A stretch of 46,475 nt of DNA from Bacteroidota bacterium (GTDB taxonomy: Bacteria; Bacteroidota; Bacteroidia; UKL13-3), in NCBI GenBank assembly GCA_947485745.1, contig CANKQY010000011.1:1-46475 (forward strand), written 5' to 3'. The notes below the pieces were generated by a model. It ran no database searches and had not been told where the DNA came from. It worked only from the letters and a program-made list of their open reading frames with translations. Every line of letters starts with the position of its first letter. Positions within the stretch are counted from its first letter, which is position 1. Of this stretch, positions 18,377-28,687 are shown piece by piece. The position numbers and the translations under genes are program-made.

Positions 18377-21235
18377 ATGCAAATCAGAGCAAATTACAAC
18401 GACGAATTTATTAATCGCCACAATTCATCAATGGTTAACGATACGGAGGCCATGCTAAAAGTGGTTGGCGTTTCTAGCTTAGACCAATTAATAGATGAAA
18501 CAATTCCAAGCCACATTAGGTTAAAGGAGCGCATGAATTTACCGGCTGCGCTTACAGAAAATGAATTGCTCAGTTTTTTAGGAAGTGTAGCTGCAAAAAA
18601 TAACTTATACAAAAACTATTTAGGTCAAGGCTATTATGGCACACATACTCCAAGTGTTATCCTCCGAAATATTTTTGAAAACCCAGGTTGGTATACAGCC
18701 TATACTCCTTATCAAGCAGAAATTGCCCAAGGAAGATTAGAGGCATTGTTGAATTTTCAAACCATGATCATTGATTTAACAGGAATGGAAATTGCAAATG
18801 CCTCTTTGTTGGATGAAGGCACTGCTGCTGCTGAAGCAATGCACATGTTGCATGCAGAAACCAAGAAAGATAATGCCACCAAATTCTTTGTATCAAATTT
18901 AGTATTTCCACAAACCATTGATGTTTTAAAAACTCGTACTGAACCAATTGGCGTTGAATTGGTAATAGGAGACTACAATAGTGTAGTATTTGACGAAACT
19001 TATTTTGGTGCATTGATTCAGTATCCAGCAGGCGATGGTTCTGTTAATGATTACAGTGAGTTTATGGCAAAAGCCATTGAAGCAAATGTATTAGTTGCCG
19101 TGGCTGCAGATATTTTAAGTTTATCCTTATTAACACCTCCAGGAGAATGGGGTGCTGATGTTGTGGTTGGTTCAGCCCAACGCTATGGTGTACCAATGGG
19201 TTATGGTGGACCGCACGCAGGATTTTTCGCAACAAAAGATGCGTATAAGCGTCAAATGCCAGGCAGGTTAATTGGAGTATCAATTGATAGCCATGGTAAT
19301 CGTGCATTACGTATGGCATTGCAAACACGCGAACAACATATTAAACGCGAAAAAGCAACCTCAAATATTTGTACAGCACAAGTATTGTTATCAATTATGG
19401 CTGGTATGTATGGCGTTTATCATGGGCCAAAGGGATTAAAAGGTATAGCAGGTAGAATCCATGGTTTGACCCAAACTTTGGCTGACAGCTTAGTTGAAAA
19501 TGGCCTAACCGTAGTTACTAAAAACTATTTTGACACCATTACAATCCAGGCAAACAATGCTTCGCAATTATATGATAATTGCTTAAAAGCAGAAATAAAT
19601 ATTGCAATGGTTAATGATACTCAAATCAGAGTTTCTATTGACGAAACTCATACCATATTAGACATCAATCAATTGGCAGGATTATTAACTGGTAAAACAA
19701 TTAATAAAATACAAGCTGTTCAAGTTGAGTTAAAGGTTCCAAATACCTTGGCAAGAAAATCAGATTTCATGACACATCCGGTATTTAACACCCACCACAG
19801 TGAGCATGAAATGTTGCGTTACATTAAATTATTAGAATCTAAAGATCTTTCACTTTGTCATTCAATGATTGCATTAGGATCATGTACCATGAAATTGAAT
19901 GCCACTGCTGAAATGATACCTGTTACAATGCCTGGTTTTGGACAATTACATCCATTTATACCGCGTAACCAAGCAACAGGATATACACAAATTTTTGAAG
20001 AATTAACACATGCATTAAAGGAGGTTACTGGGTTTGCTGGTATTAGTTTGCAACCTAATGCAGGAGCTCAAGGTGAATATGCAGGATTAATGGTGATCAG
20101 AGAATACTTTAAAAGTATAGGACAATCACATAGAAATATTGCATTGATTCCATCATCAGCTCATGGCACAAATCCTGCAAGTGCAACCATGGCAGGCATG
20201 AAGGTAATTGTTACTAAAACGCTTGAAAATGGTTATGTAGACATTGAAGATTTAAGAGCAAGGGCAATAGAACACAAAGACAACCTTGCTTGTTTAATGG
20301 TAACTTATCCATCAACGTACGGAATTTTTGAAGAGCAAATCAATGATGTTTGTAATTTGATACATGAAAATGGTGGCCAAGTGTATATGGATGGTGCCAA
20401 TATGAATGCCCAAGTTGGCTTAACTAGTCCGGCTAACATTGGCGCAGATGTTTGCCATTTAAATTTACACAAAACATTTTGTATACCGCATGGCGGTGGT
20501 GGTCCTGGCATGGGTCCAATTGGGGTTGCAAAACATTTAGTTCCTTTCCTTCCAGGACATTCAGTTATAGATATGAAAGGAGGAGATAAAAGTATGTCTG
20601 CAATATCTGCTGCGCCTTGGGGAAGTGCTTCAATCCTATTAATTTCTTATGCTTACATAAGAATGATGGGTGCCGAAGGATTAGAAAATGCCACAAAATA
20701 CGCGATCTTAAATGCGAATTACATTAAGGCCAGGTTAGAAAATGATTATCATATCATGTATGTTGGAAGCAAAGGACGTTGTGCGCACGAAATGATTTTA
20801 GATACTCGAGTTTTCAAAGGTGTTACTGGAGTTGAGGCAGAAGATATTGCCAAAAGACTAATGGATTATGGATTTCACGCACCAACCATGAGTTTCCCCG
20901 TTGCTGGAACCATTATGATTGAACCAACGGAAAGTGAACCTAAATCTGAATTAGACAGATTTTGTAATGCCATGATTGCCATCAAAAATGAGATAAATGC
21001 GATAGAAAATGGAACAGCGGATATGAAAGACAATGTATTAAAAAATGCACCTCATACAGCTTCAGTTGTTATTGCAGATAATTGGGACCATTCATACTCA
21101 AGAAATGAAGCGGCATATCCATTGCCATATGTTAGGGCGGCTAAATTTTGGCCAACTGTAGGAAGAATTAACAACACACATGGAGATAGAAATCTTATTT
21201 GTTCTTGCTTACCAATAGAAGCTTACCAAAACTAG
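18377..21235 (+). CDS. gcvP: Glycine dehydrogenase (decarboxylating), P protein
   Basis: The P protein of the glycine cleavage system decarboxylates glycine using PLP and passes the aminomethyl group to the lipoyl arm of GcvH. The 952-residue product is the fused type, with an N-terminal half ([20 protein letters not shown] near residues 115-134) and a C-terminal catalytic half. The PLP lysine is Lys699 in [19 protein letters not shown]. The C-terminal end [14 protein letters not shown] is typical. GcvT and GcvH are not adjacent, so they must be encoded elsewhere. It is monocistronic here: its own promoter lies upstream and a strong hairpin terminator follows. Confidence 0.98.
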   Translation: MQIRANYNDEFINRHNSSMVNDTEAMLKVVGVSSLDQLIDETIPSHIRLKERMNLPAALTENELLSFLGSVAAKNNLYKNYLGQGYYGTHTPSVILRNIFENPGWYTAYTPYQAEIAQGRLEALLNFQTMIIDLTGMEIANASLLDEGTAAAEAMHMLHAETKKDNATKFFVSNLVFPQTIDVLKTRTEPIGVELVIGDYNSVVFDETYFGALIQYPAGDGSVNDYSEFMAKAIEANVLVAVAADILSLSLLTPPGEWGADVVVGSAQRYGVPMGYGGPHAGFFATKDAYKRQMPGRLIGVSIDSHGNRALRMALQTREQHIKREKATSNICTAQVLLSIMAGMYGVYHGPKGLKGIAGRIHGLTQTLADSLVENGLTVVTKNYFDTITIQANNASQLYDNCLKAEINIAMVNDTQIRVSIDETHTILDINQLAGLLTGKTINKIQAVQVELKVPNTLARKSDFMTHPVFNTHHSEHEMLRYIKLLESKDLSLCHSMIALGSCTMKLNATAEMIPVTMPGFGQLHPFIPRNQATGYTQIFEELTHALKEVTGFAGISLQPNAGAQGEYAGLMVIREYFKSIGQSHRNIALIPSSAHGTNPASATMAGMKVIVTKTLENGYVDIEDLRARAIEHKDNLACLMVTYPSTYGIFEEQINDVCNLIHENGGQVYMDGANMNAQVGLTSPANIGADVCHLNLHKTFCIPHGGGGPGMGPIGVAKHLVPFLPGHSVIDMKGGDKSMSAISAAPWGSASILLISYAYIRMMGAEGLENATKYAILNANYIKARLENDYHIMYVGSKGRCAHEMILDTRVFKGVTGVEAEDIAKRLMDYGFHAPTMSFPVAGTIMIEPTESEPKSELDRFCNAMIAIKNEINAIENGTADMKDNVLKNAPHTASVVIADNWDHSYSRNEAAYPLPYVRAAKFWPTVGRINNTHGDRNLICSCLPIEAYQN

Positions 21236-21253
21236 TTTTATCACTAAATAATT

Positions 21254-21302
21254 ATTGCCATCTATAGCATTTAAACAATGTTGTAGGCGGCAATTTTATT
21301 TA
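21254..21302 (+). terminator. Rho-independent terminator after gcvP
   Basis: An 18-bp stem (21254-21271 with 21277-21294) and a five-base loop (TAAAC) are followed by TTTATTTAT. As plus-strand RNA, 17 of the 18 positions pair, three of them as G-U wobbles. The same wobbles become A-C mismatches on the other strand, so the element is directional and serves gcvP rather than the convergent MOSC gene. Confidence 0.75.
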
Positions 21303-22105
21303 TAAGAAATCACTTTCAATTCAATGCCAACAACCACCTTAGCGGTATGGGAAGAAAGCAACATGGTGTTCTCCCCAAAATACACGTGGTTCTGTTTAGA
21401 CCTGAATGTTTGTAAGGTTTTTAGAGGTTCGGGCCCTAGCTCTCCAGATTCTTGGTTAATGGTAATAACTTTGCACCTACCACAGGCTCTGGTAGCTTTA
21501 AATAACAAATCGCCTAAATAAAACTCATCTACGCGGTCTTCTTCAAAGGGTTCAGTTCCATCAAAAACAAAATTCGGTCTGAACCGATTCATCAGGATGG
21601 GTTCATCCAATTTGGCATTGAGATATGACAAGGAAGCAGAGTTGGCCAATAGGAATGGATACCCATCTGCAAAACTAACTGTATCTTCTCCTCTATTGAA
21701 CCTTTGCTCTATGAGTCGCTTACTATTCTCTGCCATAAAAACAAGTTTACAAGGGGTTTGAATACAATCTGAAAACCATTTACTAAAATCTTGATTTGGC
21801 TCAATTGCCGAAACCAAATCACCCCATACTTTAACTTCTATTGAGACACCGGTTTGAGGGCTTAAAGGCAAAACAATTGCTTCACTTTTTGTAGGATGAT
21901 TAATCATCAAAGTATCTTCCATCAATTGAAGTTGAAAAGACACAAGTGTATTTATTTGGCGTTGTGTAATAAAGTTACCGCCCTCATCTACCAGCATAAA
22001 CCTTCTATCAAATTGCAATCCCATAGGCAAAACAAGTGATTCTTGTAATTCAATGCCAGGCAAACCTTTGATAGGATAAATAAATATATGAGTAAGTTTT
22101 GCCAT
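21296..22105 (-). CDS. MOSC domain-containing protein (YcbX/mARC type)
   Basis: The 269-residue product has an N-terminal MOSC beta-barrel domain (IFIYPIKGLPGIEL, GLQFDRRFMLVDEGGNFITQR at residues 8-52) and a C-terminal MOSC domain. The latter has FRPNFVFDGTEPFEED and the conserved cysteine region ATRACGRCKVITINQESGE. Proteins of this type bind molybdenum cofactor and reduce N-hydroxylated compounds (mARC, YcbX) or carry sulfur. No redox partner gene is adjacent. It is separated from the upstream SusD gene by a terminator, so it must have its own promoter, which I could not place. Confidence 0.9.
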   Translation of the reverse strand: MAKLTHIFIYPIKGLPGIELQESLVLPMGLQFDRRFMLVDEGGNFITQRQINTLVSFQLQLMEDTLMINHPTKSEAIVLPLSPQTGVSIEVKVWGDLVSAIEPNQDFSKWFSDCIQTPCKLVFMAENSKRLIEQRFNRGEDTVSFADGYPFLLANSASLSYLNAKLDEPILMNRFRPNFVFDGTEPFEEDRVDEFYLGDLLFKATRACGRCKVITINQESGELGPEPLKTLQTFRSKQNHVYFGENTMLLSSHTAKVVVGIELKVISYK

Positions 22106-22116
22106 GGATCAAACAT

Positions 22117-22148
22117 AAAAAAAACGGACCAATTGGCCCGTTTTTTTT
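22117..22148 (-). terminator. Rho-independent terminator after the SusC/SusD operon
   Basis: A seven-pair stem with an AATT loop is flanked by a run of A on one side and a run of T on the other. Read as minus-strand RNA, all stem positions pair (one G-U), and eight U follow. Read on the plus strand, one position is an A-C mismatch. It lies 18 bp after the susD stop and before the MOSC gene. Confidence 0.85.
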
Positions 22149-22165
22149 ATCAATGAATTCTTAGA

Positions 22166-23572
22166 TTATTGATCCCACCATACTTTGGTTCGGATATCAC
22201 TAATGTTTGTAGCATTGGTATTGTATAAACGCTCTTCCAACACAGTTGGTAAACGTCTAGGCACATTAGAGTTTCCACCAACAGCATTGGTATTTACTTC
22301 CAAAGTTGGAAAACCAGTTCTTCTCCAATCGGAATATACCTCAACTTGAGCAAATAATGACATGTATTTTTGTGTCATAATTTTCTCAAGTGAAATTGAA
22401 GCAGCAGTTTCGGTAGCATATGCAGCAGTGTATGTTGCACCAGCAGTTGCACCTGTAACTTGCTTAACGCTTGCTAAAACAGCCTCGTTAAATGCAATTG
22501 CAGCACCAGCAGCATCGGCCTTACGGAATTTAGCTTCAGCCTCAATAAATTTGGCCTCTGCAAAAGTTACCAATGGGAACTTAGCGTTTTGAGTGGCTAA
22601 GTATTTACCAACATCAGATGCAGTACCATTACCTTCAACACAACTAGTACCAGTGTAATTACCACTGTCGTCTTTTGCTACGTAAAAAGATAAACGTGGA
22701 TCGTTCATTACATTCATGGTATCAGCAATAATGCTACCCATTTTAATATAACCAATACGATCAACTTGGGTGTAAGCATACCATTGGTTGTACTCATTAC
22801 TGTTAGCTCCAAAGATGGCATTACAGTTTGCATCGTTGCTGGTAAAACCAGAAGCATAAGCATTTGTTAAAGCTGCCAATGCGTTTGTAGCAGAACCTGC
22901 AGGATCTTTTTTACTCAAACGATTGTAATAACGAGCCTTTAATACCTGAGCAGTTGCTTTCCAAGCAGCTGCATCACCGCCAAAAATCAAGTCATCATCG
23001 GCAGGTAAAATGGTATTATCGCCATTAGCTTTACCTAATAAAACAATGGCTTCAGACAACATGATTTGGATATCTGCAATTACATCCTCTTGTTTGTCGT
23101 ATTTAGGATTGTAATTGGCAGGACCACCCATACCATTTAAAGCTTCGCGGTTAGGAATATCGCCCCATAAATCGGTGGCAACACCTAAAAACATGGCTTT
23201 CATCACGCGTGAAATACCTTGATAATATGGATTACCAGCACCCGCTTGTGTGTACAATTGGTTTATGTTAACCAAACCATTGGTATAAATAACATCCCAC
23301 TCGTTTGAGTTAGTACCTTCATCTATTTGGTAATCGTTTACCTCTTTTGCTTGGAAATCAATCCCAACAACCTGCTGAGTAATAATAGCAGATTGGCGAG
23401 ATAATTGTCCGTTCATAGTAGCAAAATAAGCTACTTCTACATTAGATAATAATAGTTGTGGAGTTACTTTGCTTGGACTATTTGGGCTCTCGTCGTAGCC
23501 GTCGACAAACTTCTTACAACCGACAGTGGTTATAAGCGCTATCGCTATAAATATTATTGCTATTCTTTTCAT
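22166..23572 (-). CDS. SusD/RagB-family outer-membrane lipoprotein
   Basis: A surface lipoprotein that binds substrate and forms a lid over its SusC partner. The 468-residue product has a lipoprotein signal with the lipobox TVGC (Cys19). It shows SusD-like features: an early NSPSKVTPQLLLSNVEVAYF region, TDLWGDIPNREALNG (about residues 135-149), helix-rich TPR-like segments, and the C-terminal FPTLEVN-NVPRRLPTVLEERLYN portion. It matches the SusD-like type 2 group better than starch-binding SusD itself. It lies 18 bp downstream of the SusC gene and ends before a terminator. The ligand is unknown: no glycoside hydrolase, peptidase or regulator lies alongside. Confidence 0.93.
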   Translation of the reverse strand: MKRIAIIFIAIALITTVGCKKFVDGYDESPNSPSKVTPQLLLSNVEVAYFATMNGQLSRQSAIITQQVVGIDFQAKEVNDYQIDEGTNSNEWDVIYTNGLVNINQLYTQAGAGNPYYQGISRVMKAMFLGVATDLWGDIPNREALNGMGGPANYNPKYDKQEDVIADIQIMLSEAIVLLGKANGDNTILPADDDLIFGGDAAAWKATAQVLKARYYNRLSKKDPAGSATNALAALTNAYASGFTSNDANCNAIFGANSNEYNQWYAYTQVDRIGYIKMGSIIADTMNVMNDPRLSFYVAKDDSGNYTGTSCVEGNGTASDVGKYLATQNAKFPLVTFAEAKFIEAEAKFRKADAAGAAIAFNEAVLASVKQVTGATAGATYTAAYATETAASISLEKIMTQKYMSLFAQVEVYSDWRRTGFPTLEVNTNAVGGNSNVPRRLPTVLEERLYNTNATNISDIRTKVWWDQ

Positions 23573-23590
23573 GTTACTTTAAATTAAATA

Positions 23591-26500
23591 TTAGAATGAT
23601 GCTTTCAATGAGAAAGTGTATGATTTTGTTCCAGGGTTATTGAAATAATCCCATCCACCAATGTTTGAACCAGCACCTGTTAAACTTGTTTCTGGGTCAA
23701 CACCTGTGTAGTCTGTTTTCAACCAAATGTTTCTTCCTACAAATCCAACACTTAAACCTTTGATAATTTTTTGAGCTCTTGCAGGCAAGTTAAATGAGTA
23801 GTTAACACCAATATCACGCAATCTTACCCAGCTTCCATCTTGTACGGCATTTTCTGCAGCACCACCCGCATCACCTCTGTAAGTGCGGAAATAGCTGAAT
23901 GAAGAAATGTATTTGGTATTAGCAGCATAAATTGGGTTGCCGTTAGGATCTGTTCCAGTTTTAACAACACCATCAATTTTATAAGCTTTATCGCGACCTT
24001 CAGCAGACTCATCAGTTTGACCTAATTGGTTCAAACGTGACCAAGTACCATTCCAAATATCACCACCTTGACGAACATCGAACAAGAAAGTGAAAGAAAC
24101 TTGTTTGTAGGTGAAAGTATTTCTTAAACCACCAAACCAATCTGGATAAGGGTTACCTACACGACCGCGCTCACCGCCGTTTTCTAATGTTGGTAAACCA
24201 TTTGCTCCAATGATTAACTGACCATCTGCAGCTCTAGCCCAACGGGTACCATATAATGCACCATAAGGCTGACCTTTGATGGCGTAGTTACCAATTGAGG
24301 AAAAACCTGCTTCAATATCAATTTCGTCTACATTAGGAGCAAGCTCTAAAACTTCGTTGCGAATGCGTGACCAGTTTAAGGTTACATCCCAAGTGAAATC
24401 TTTCATTTGAATAGGAGTTCCTGTAATAACCAATTCATGTCCTTTGTTAACCATTGAACCTAAGTTTTCATAACTAGAGGTAAAACCAGTTGAAGGAGCA
24501 ATTGGACGGTAAACTAACAAATCAGAAGAAGTTTGGTTGAAATAAGTGTAATCAATACCTAAACGGTTGTTGAAGAAACGCACATCTAAACCAATTTCTT
24601 TACCTGTATTTTTCTCTGGTTTCAAATTGGTATTACCCAAATTTGAAGAGTAACCGTAACCGTTGATTCCGGTGTATGGGAATGAAAGTCCGTCTGTAAA
24701 ACCGTCAGTATATGTTGAACGAGTGAAATAAGTACGCGAGCTATATGGAGCAGGGTTGATACCAGCCATTGCATAAGCTACTCTCACTTTACCAAACGAC
24801 ATTTTAGGAATTTTAACCAACTCAGAGAATACAAAAGATAAACTGGTTGAAGGATAGAAGAAGTTGTTTTTAGCAGCACCAAAAGTAGATGCCCACTCAT
24901 TTCTTCCTGTTACACTTAAGAATAAGAAGTTAGAGTATGATAAGTTCAAATCAAAGAACATAGCTGCTGTGCGGACGGTTGCATTACCTTCACTGGCATA
25001 CAAGTTAGCAGCGTTATTTAAGTTGTAATTATCAGGAACACCTAAATCACGACCGCGTAAATAAGCATCTTTGCTAAAACGGTGGTTTAAGTTATTACCT
25101 AACAATAATGATGATTTGATATCTTTAGTAATATCTTTTTTGAGGGTAACCAATAAATCTGAGTAGTACTCTTGATATGAAAGTACGTTCTCATTTATTT
25201 CTCCGCCCGGGGCGTTAGATGGTTGTCTTGAACCTACTGCAAAAACATACTTACGTCTGTCTGTATAAACGTCTGTTCCTGCGCGGTAGGTTATCGACAT
25301 CCAATCTACTGGGTCGATGGTTGTGCTTATATTACCTAAAATACGGTCTACATTGTCAACGAAAGGATTTTCGTTTACTGACCACCATGGGTTATCATAT
25401 GCAGCAAAATAATTACGTTGGGTACCATCTGGGTTTAAGTAACCACCCACAGCTGGATCATTTAAGCGGTATGAATTTGGAGCACGCAATAAAGATAGCA
25501 TCACTCCTGAAAGATTACTACCATTTTGAGCTCTTGTACCACCTGAATTGATATAGTTAACTGTTCCCGACATTGATACTCGTTTAGACAAACGAGAATC
25601 TGAAGTTAAACGAATTGAAGTACGATTAAAATCTGTGTTTGGAACAACACCATTTTGGTTCAATCTACCAACTGAAAATCTTACAGAGCTATTTTCTGTA
25701 TTGTTAGTGATTGAAACATTGTTATTATATGAATAAGCGGTTTTGAAGAAATCGCCCATGTTGTCTGCAGGGTTTGCAGTTTTGCTACCCCAGCTTTGTG
25801 GCGTTATGCCTAATTCATACTTACCTCCATCTATTGAATAATAAGTACCAGAAGCGGTATCAAAAGCTAAGCGACCACCACCAGTAGCAGCAGCGCCACC
25901 AATGGCACCGCGACCTTGGCCATACACCATTTGAAGATTTGGTAATTTGTTTACTTGACTAATTTCAACAGATGAACTTAAATCAACACTAAAACTTTTG
26001 GTTCCTTTTTTACCTTTTTTAGTAGTAATAATGATAGCACCCGCACCAGCCCTTACACCATACAATGCAGCAGCAGCAGGTCCTTTCAAAATGTTGATGC
26101 TTTCGATGTCATCAGGGTTAATGTCCACACCACGATTAGAGGCGTTAACACCTTGAAGATTTCCATTGAATGGATAATCACCTGCAACAGATTGGGCGGT
26201 ACTGTTATCAATTGGCACACCATCAACCACCATTAAAGGTTGGTTGTTTCCGGAGAAGCTGGCATTACCACGTAACAATACTTTTGAAGAAGCACCAGGA
26301 GTACCACCTGAACCTTGCACATAAACACCAGCGGCTTTACCTGCAAGTCCTTGAATAAGGTTTTGCTCACCCGACTTTCTCAATTCATCTCCACTAATTT
26401 TTTGTTGAGAATAACCAAGGGTTTTTCTTTCACGCTCGATACCAAAAGCGGTAACAACCATCTCACCAAGGTTTACGTTGTCTATCATCAATTTTGCATT

Positions 26501-26770
26501 GATTTCAGAAAGTCCTGCAATACTAATTTCTTGGGTTTTGAGGCCTACGCCTTTTAACACAATTGTAGTAGCATCGTTTGGAACATTTAGCACATAACGC
26601 CCGTTGGCATCGGTGACAGTACCCGTTGAGGTACCCTTAACTTGAACTGAAGCACCAATAACGGGCTCCTTACCATCGGTCACAACACCCGTAATTTGTC
26701 GGGTTTGCGCCCATACTGCCACCACGGAAAACATCCATGCTAACAATAAAGTTAGTAGTTTTTTTGTCAT
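23591..26770 (-). CDS. SusC/RagA-family TonB-linked outer-membrane protein
   Basis: The nutrient importer paired with the downstream SusD protein. The 1059-residue product has a signal peptide ending at VWAQ. A CarboxypepD_reg-like domain follows (RQITGVVTDGKEPVIGASV, about 24-100). The plug has VVTAFGIERERKTLGYSQQ, LMVVDGVPIDNS and INILKGPAAAALYGVRAGAG-type motifs. The long barrel closes in the sequence TKSYTFSLKASF. Length and order are those of SusC rather than of siderophore receptors. It is the first gene of the two-gene operon. I could not find a clean -33/-7 pair upstream; only imperfect TAAATTTA sequences lie near 26807-26814. Confidence 0.95.
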   Translation of the reverse strand: MTKKLLTLLLAWMFSVVAVWAQTRQITGVVTDGKEPVIGASVQVKGTSTGTVTDANGRYVLNVPNDATTIVLKGVGLKTQEISIAGLSEINAKLMIDNVNLGEMVVTAFGIERERKTLGYSQQKISGDELRKSGEQNLIQGLAGKAAGVYVQGSGGTPGASSKVLLRGNASFSGNNQPLMVVDGVPIDNSTAQSVAGDYPFNGNLQGVNASNRGVDINPDDIESINILKGPAAAALYGVRAGAGAIIITTKKGKKGTKSFSVDLSSSVEISQVNKLPNLQMVYGQGRGAIGGAAATGGGRLAFDTASGTYYSIDGGKYELGITPQSWGSKTANPADNMGDFFKTAYSYNNNVSITNNTENSSVRFSVGRLNQNGVVPNTDFNRTSIRLTSDSRLSKRVSMSGTVNYINSGGTRAQNGSNLSGVMLSLLRAPNSYRLNDPAVGGYLNPDGTQRNYFAAYDNPWWSVNENPFVDNVDRILGNISTTIDPVDWMSITYRAGTDVYTDRRKYVFAVGSRQPSNAPGGEINENVLSYQEYYSDLLVTLKKDITKDIKSSLLLGNNLNHRFSKDAYLRGRDLGVPDNYNLNNAANLYASEGNATVRTAAMFFDLNLSYSNFLFLSVTGRNEWASTFGAAKNNFFYPSTSLSFVFSELVKIPKMSFGKVRVAYAMAGINPAPYSSRTYFTRSTYTDGFTDGLSFPYTGINGYGYSSNLGNTNLKPEKNTGKEIGLDVRFFNNRLGIDYTYFNQTSSDLLVYRPIAPSTGFTSSYENLGSMVNKGHELVITGTPIQMKDFTWDVTLNWSRIRNEVLELAPNVDEIDIEAGFSSIGNYAIKGQPYGALYGTRWARAADGQLIIGANGLPTLENGGERGRVGNPYPDWFGGLRNTFTYKQVSFTFLFDVRQGGDIWNGTWSRLNQLGQTDESAEGRDKAYKIDGVVKTGTDPNGNPIYAANTKYISSFSYFRTYRGDAGGAAENAVQDGSWVRLRDIGVNYSFNLPARAQKIIKGLSVGFVGRNIWLKTDYTGVDPETSLTGAGSNIGGWDYFNNPGTKSYTFSLKASF

Positions 26771-26851
26771 ATCTTAATATTATTTGTTAATGTGAAGGTA
26801 AAAAAGTAAATTTAGATTTCCAAATAAACCAATTAAAAAAAATATTAAATT

Positions 26852-27868
26852 TTATTTTTTATAGGGTTTATAAGCACTTTCTCTCAAAATTTTATCCCAA
26901 TTGGCATCATTCATTAATTCGTGTAAACTTACTGATGATTGTTTATCCATATATTTCTCAATAATTTTATATCCTATGAATACACCAATAGCAGGAGCAG
27001 ATTCTTGAGGCATTCCAGGTGCAATGGTAAAAGGGCCGTCGTTAAAATAACGCATGTATTGATTTGGTTCGGCGTTAAATAACATTTTCTTTTCAATTAG
27101 GTGCGACCAAACCGCGGCTTCGTTGCTGTTTGCCCAAGCCAATTGACTGGGCGAATAGCCAAATATTAATGAGTCGTTTAGTTGAGGTAAAAGTTGTTTC
27201 ATGAAATACCTTACTTTTCCTTCAAATAACATCATAGCTAAAAACCTTTTGTCTATTAATTGATTCTCAAACTTACCAATAGCAATAGCCTTAATGGCAT
27301 TAGGAACAATATAAGCGCTCTTCAATTTAGCTATCATAAAATCTGGAAACTCCAAAGCTGGATATAGGGGATAATCACTACCCAAATACATATCCAATCC
27401 AATCCCAACAATTGAATCGAAAGTAACATTGGCATACCCAAATTCAGAAATAAATGAAATAAATTGGGGAGTAACATTTTCAGGAAATTCTTTTCGATAG
27501 ATTACCATAGCCCCACCTAACTGTGCTTCTATGGCTGATAAGTTTGGGTAAACAGAATCTACTTCATGTTTGAGTTGGAGAATAGTAGGAAAAGAAATAA
27601 ACTTACTCAAACTAGGTTCATAAGCATCTACTCTTTCCTCCTCACTTATATTCAACATATCTTGAGCGAAACTGTTATAGAAAACAGGATATTTTTTTTG
27701 CAATGCAAGAAAGTGTTCAGGATTTTGCACTGAAATACTGTCGAATAAATCTTGGTCGAACCTATTAATTTTTATTGGGATTGGTTTATCCGTACAACTT
27801 TGGAAAGTAATTATTAAACCCAGAACCAAAAGGACGAAATTGCTATTTATTTTTTTTAAATTCTTCAT
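26852..27868 (-). CDS. gldB: Gliding motility lipoprotein GldB
   Basis: GldB is a lipoprotein required for gliding and linked to type IX secretion in Flavobacterium. The 338-residue product has a lipobox TFQSC (Cys25). The body has family features such as INRFDQDLFDS (near residue 34), LSKFISFPTI, GYANVTFDSIVGIGLDMYLG and FNDGPFTIAPGMPQESAPAIG near the C-terminus. In Flavobacterium gldB neighbours nadE and gldC. Here nadE lies close by in divergent orientation, but I see no gldC. Not all Bacteroidota with GldB glide, so motility cannot be concluded from this gene. Confidence 0.88.
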   Translation of the reverse strand: MKNLKKINSNFVLLVLGLIITFQSCTDKPIPIKINRFDQDLFDSISVQNPEHFLALQKKYPVFYNSFAQDMLNISEEERVDAYEPSLSKFISFPTILQLKHEVDSVYPNLSAIEAQLGGAMVIYRKEFPENVTPQFISFISEFGYANVTFDSIVGIGLDMYLGSDYPLYPALEFPDFMIAKLKSAYIVPNAIKAIAIGKFENQLIDKRFLAMMLFEGKVRYFMKQLLPQLNDSLIFGYSPSQLAWANSNEAAVWSHLIEKKMLFNAEPNQYMRYFNDGPFTIAPGMPQESAPAIGVFIGYKIIEKYMDKQSSVSLHELMNDANWDKILRESAYKPYKK

Positions 27869-27895
27869 ACATTTACAATCTGTTTGAATTAAACA

Positions 27896-27926
27896 TTTGC
27901 AATATCTGAATTTGATATTAAATTTG
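27896..27926 (+). promoter_or_regulatory. Promoter of the PorT-like gene and nadE
   Basis: TTTG at 27896-27899, a 19-bp spacer and TAAATTTG at 27919-27926 form an exact Bacteroidota-type promoter. The start would be near 27932, about 15 bases before the ATG at 27947. The nadE gene follows with a 9-bp gap and probably shares this transcript. Confidence 0.8.
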
Positions 27927-27946
27927 GGCCTAATAACATTTGAAAT

Positions 27947-28678
27947 ATGAAAAGATTTTATTTTTTGGGATTGGTATTTCTGCTTTTAACAAAATACACA
28001 TCGGCACAGGGTGAGGGTGAAAAGTTAGAATTTGGCTTAGGCATCAACCCTTGCTTATCATGGATGAATCCAAGTATGAAAATCTTCAATAGTGGAGGCA
28101 CTACACCTGCTATTGGATTTGGTGCAAAAATAAATTTTAAGCTCAGTCGAAAATATGCTTTGGGATTTGAGGTAAATTTCCAGAACATCAATATCAATAC
28201 TCATTACAACAAAATTGATGTAGTATATAAATTAGATACGTTCAACTCAACTGATTTTACGATGCAATATAATTTAAAATATTTAGAGATACCTGTTCTT
28301 TTAAAAATGCAAACTGAACCTAAAAACAAGCGTGCTTATTATGGAGAGTTTGGTGGTTCATTGGGCTTATTGTTAAATCAATTAGCGGATGTGGAATCAA
28401 AGGAATTAAGTATATCGCAGGTAAATACCAAAGAACCTGAAGAAAACGATAAGTTTATTTTGCAAAATAGTGACAACAATGCAACTATTTATAAAACCAA
28501 TATCAATGCCTTTAAGATTGGCTTAATATTTGGAGGAGGCATACAATATCATTTAACAAATGGGTCTAGATTAGAGTTTGGTTTACGCTACAATATAGGC
28601 TTAACAGATATTTACGACGACAATAAATTAGAAGGCTCAAATCATTGCGCCGGTATAAATATTGGTTTCATTTTCTAA
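27947..28678 (+). CDS. PorT-family outer-membrane beta-barrel protein
   Basis: The 243-residue product has a signal peptide ending at TSAQ (about residue 21) and an alternating beta-strand pattern ending in INIGFIF with terminal Phe. The stretch YNLKYLEIPVLLKMQTE (about 105-122) is the hallmark of the PorT/OMP_b-brl_2 group, in which a strand-turn segment ends in 'YLEIPLLLK'. The second half has FGGGIQYHLTNGSRLEFGLRYNIGLTDI. True PorT is a type IX secretion component, but many paralogs share this fold, so the role is not certain. Its position opposite gldB makes a secretion-related role plausible. Confidence 0.8.
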   Translation: MKRFYFLGLVFLLLTKYTSAQGEGEKLEFGLGINPCLSWMNPSMKIFNSGGTTPAIGFGAKINFKLSRKYALGFEVNFQNININTHYNKIDVVYKLDTFNSTDFTMQYNLKYLEIPVLLKMQTEPKNKRAYYGEFGGSLGLLLNQLADVESKELSISQVNTKEPEENDKFILQNSDNNATIYKTNINAFKIGLIFGGGIQYHLTNGSRLEFGLRYNIGLTDIYDDNKLEGSNHCAGINIGFIF

Positions 28679-28687
28679 TTATCAATA

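Noticed and set aside
22166-26770. Polysaccharide utilisation locus
   Set aside because: Only SusC and SusD are present; no degradative enzymes or dedicated regulators flank them.
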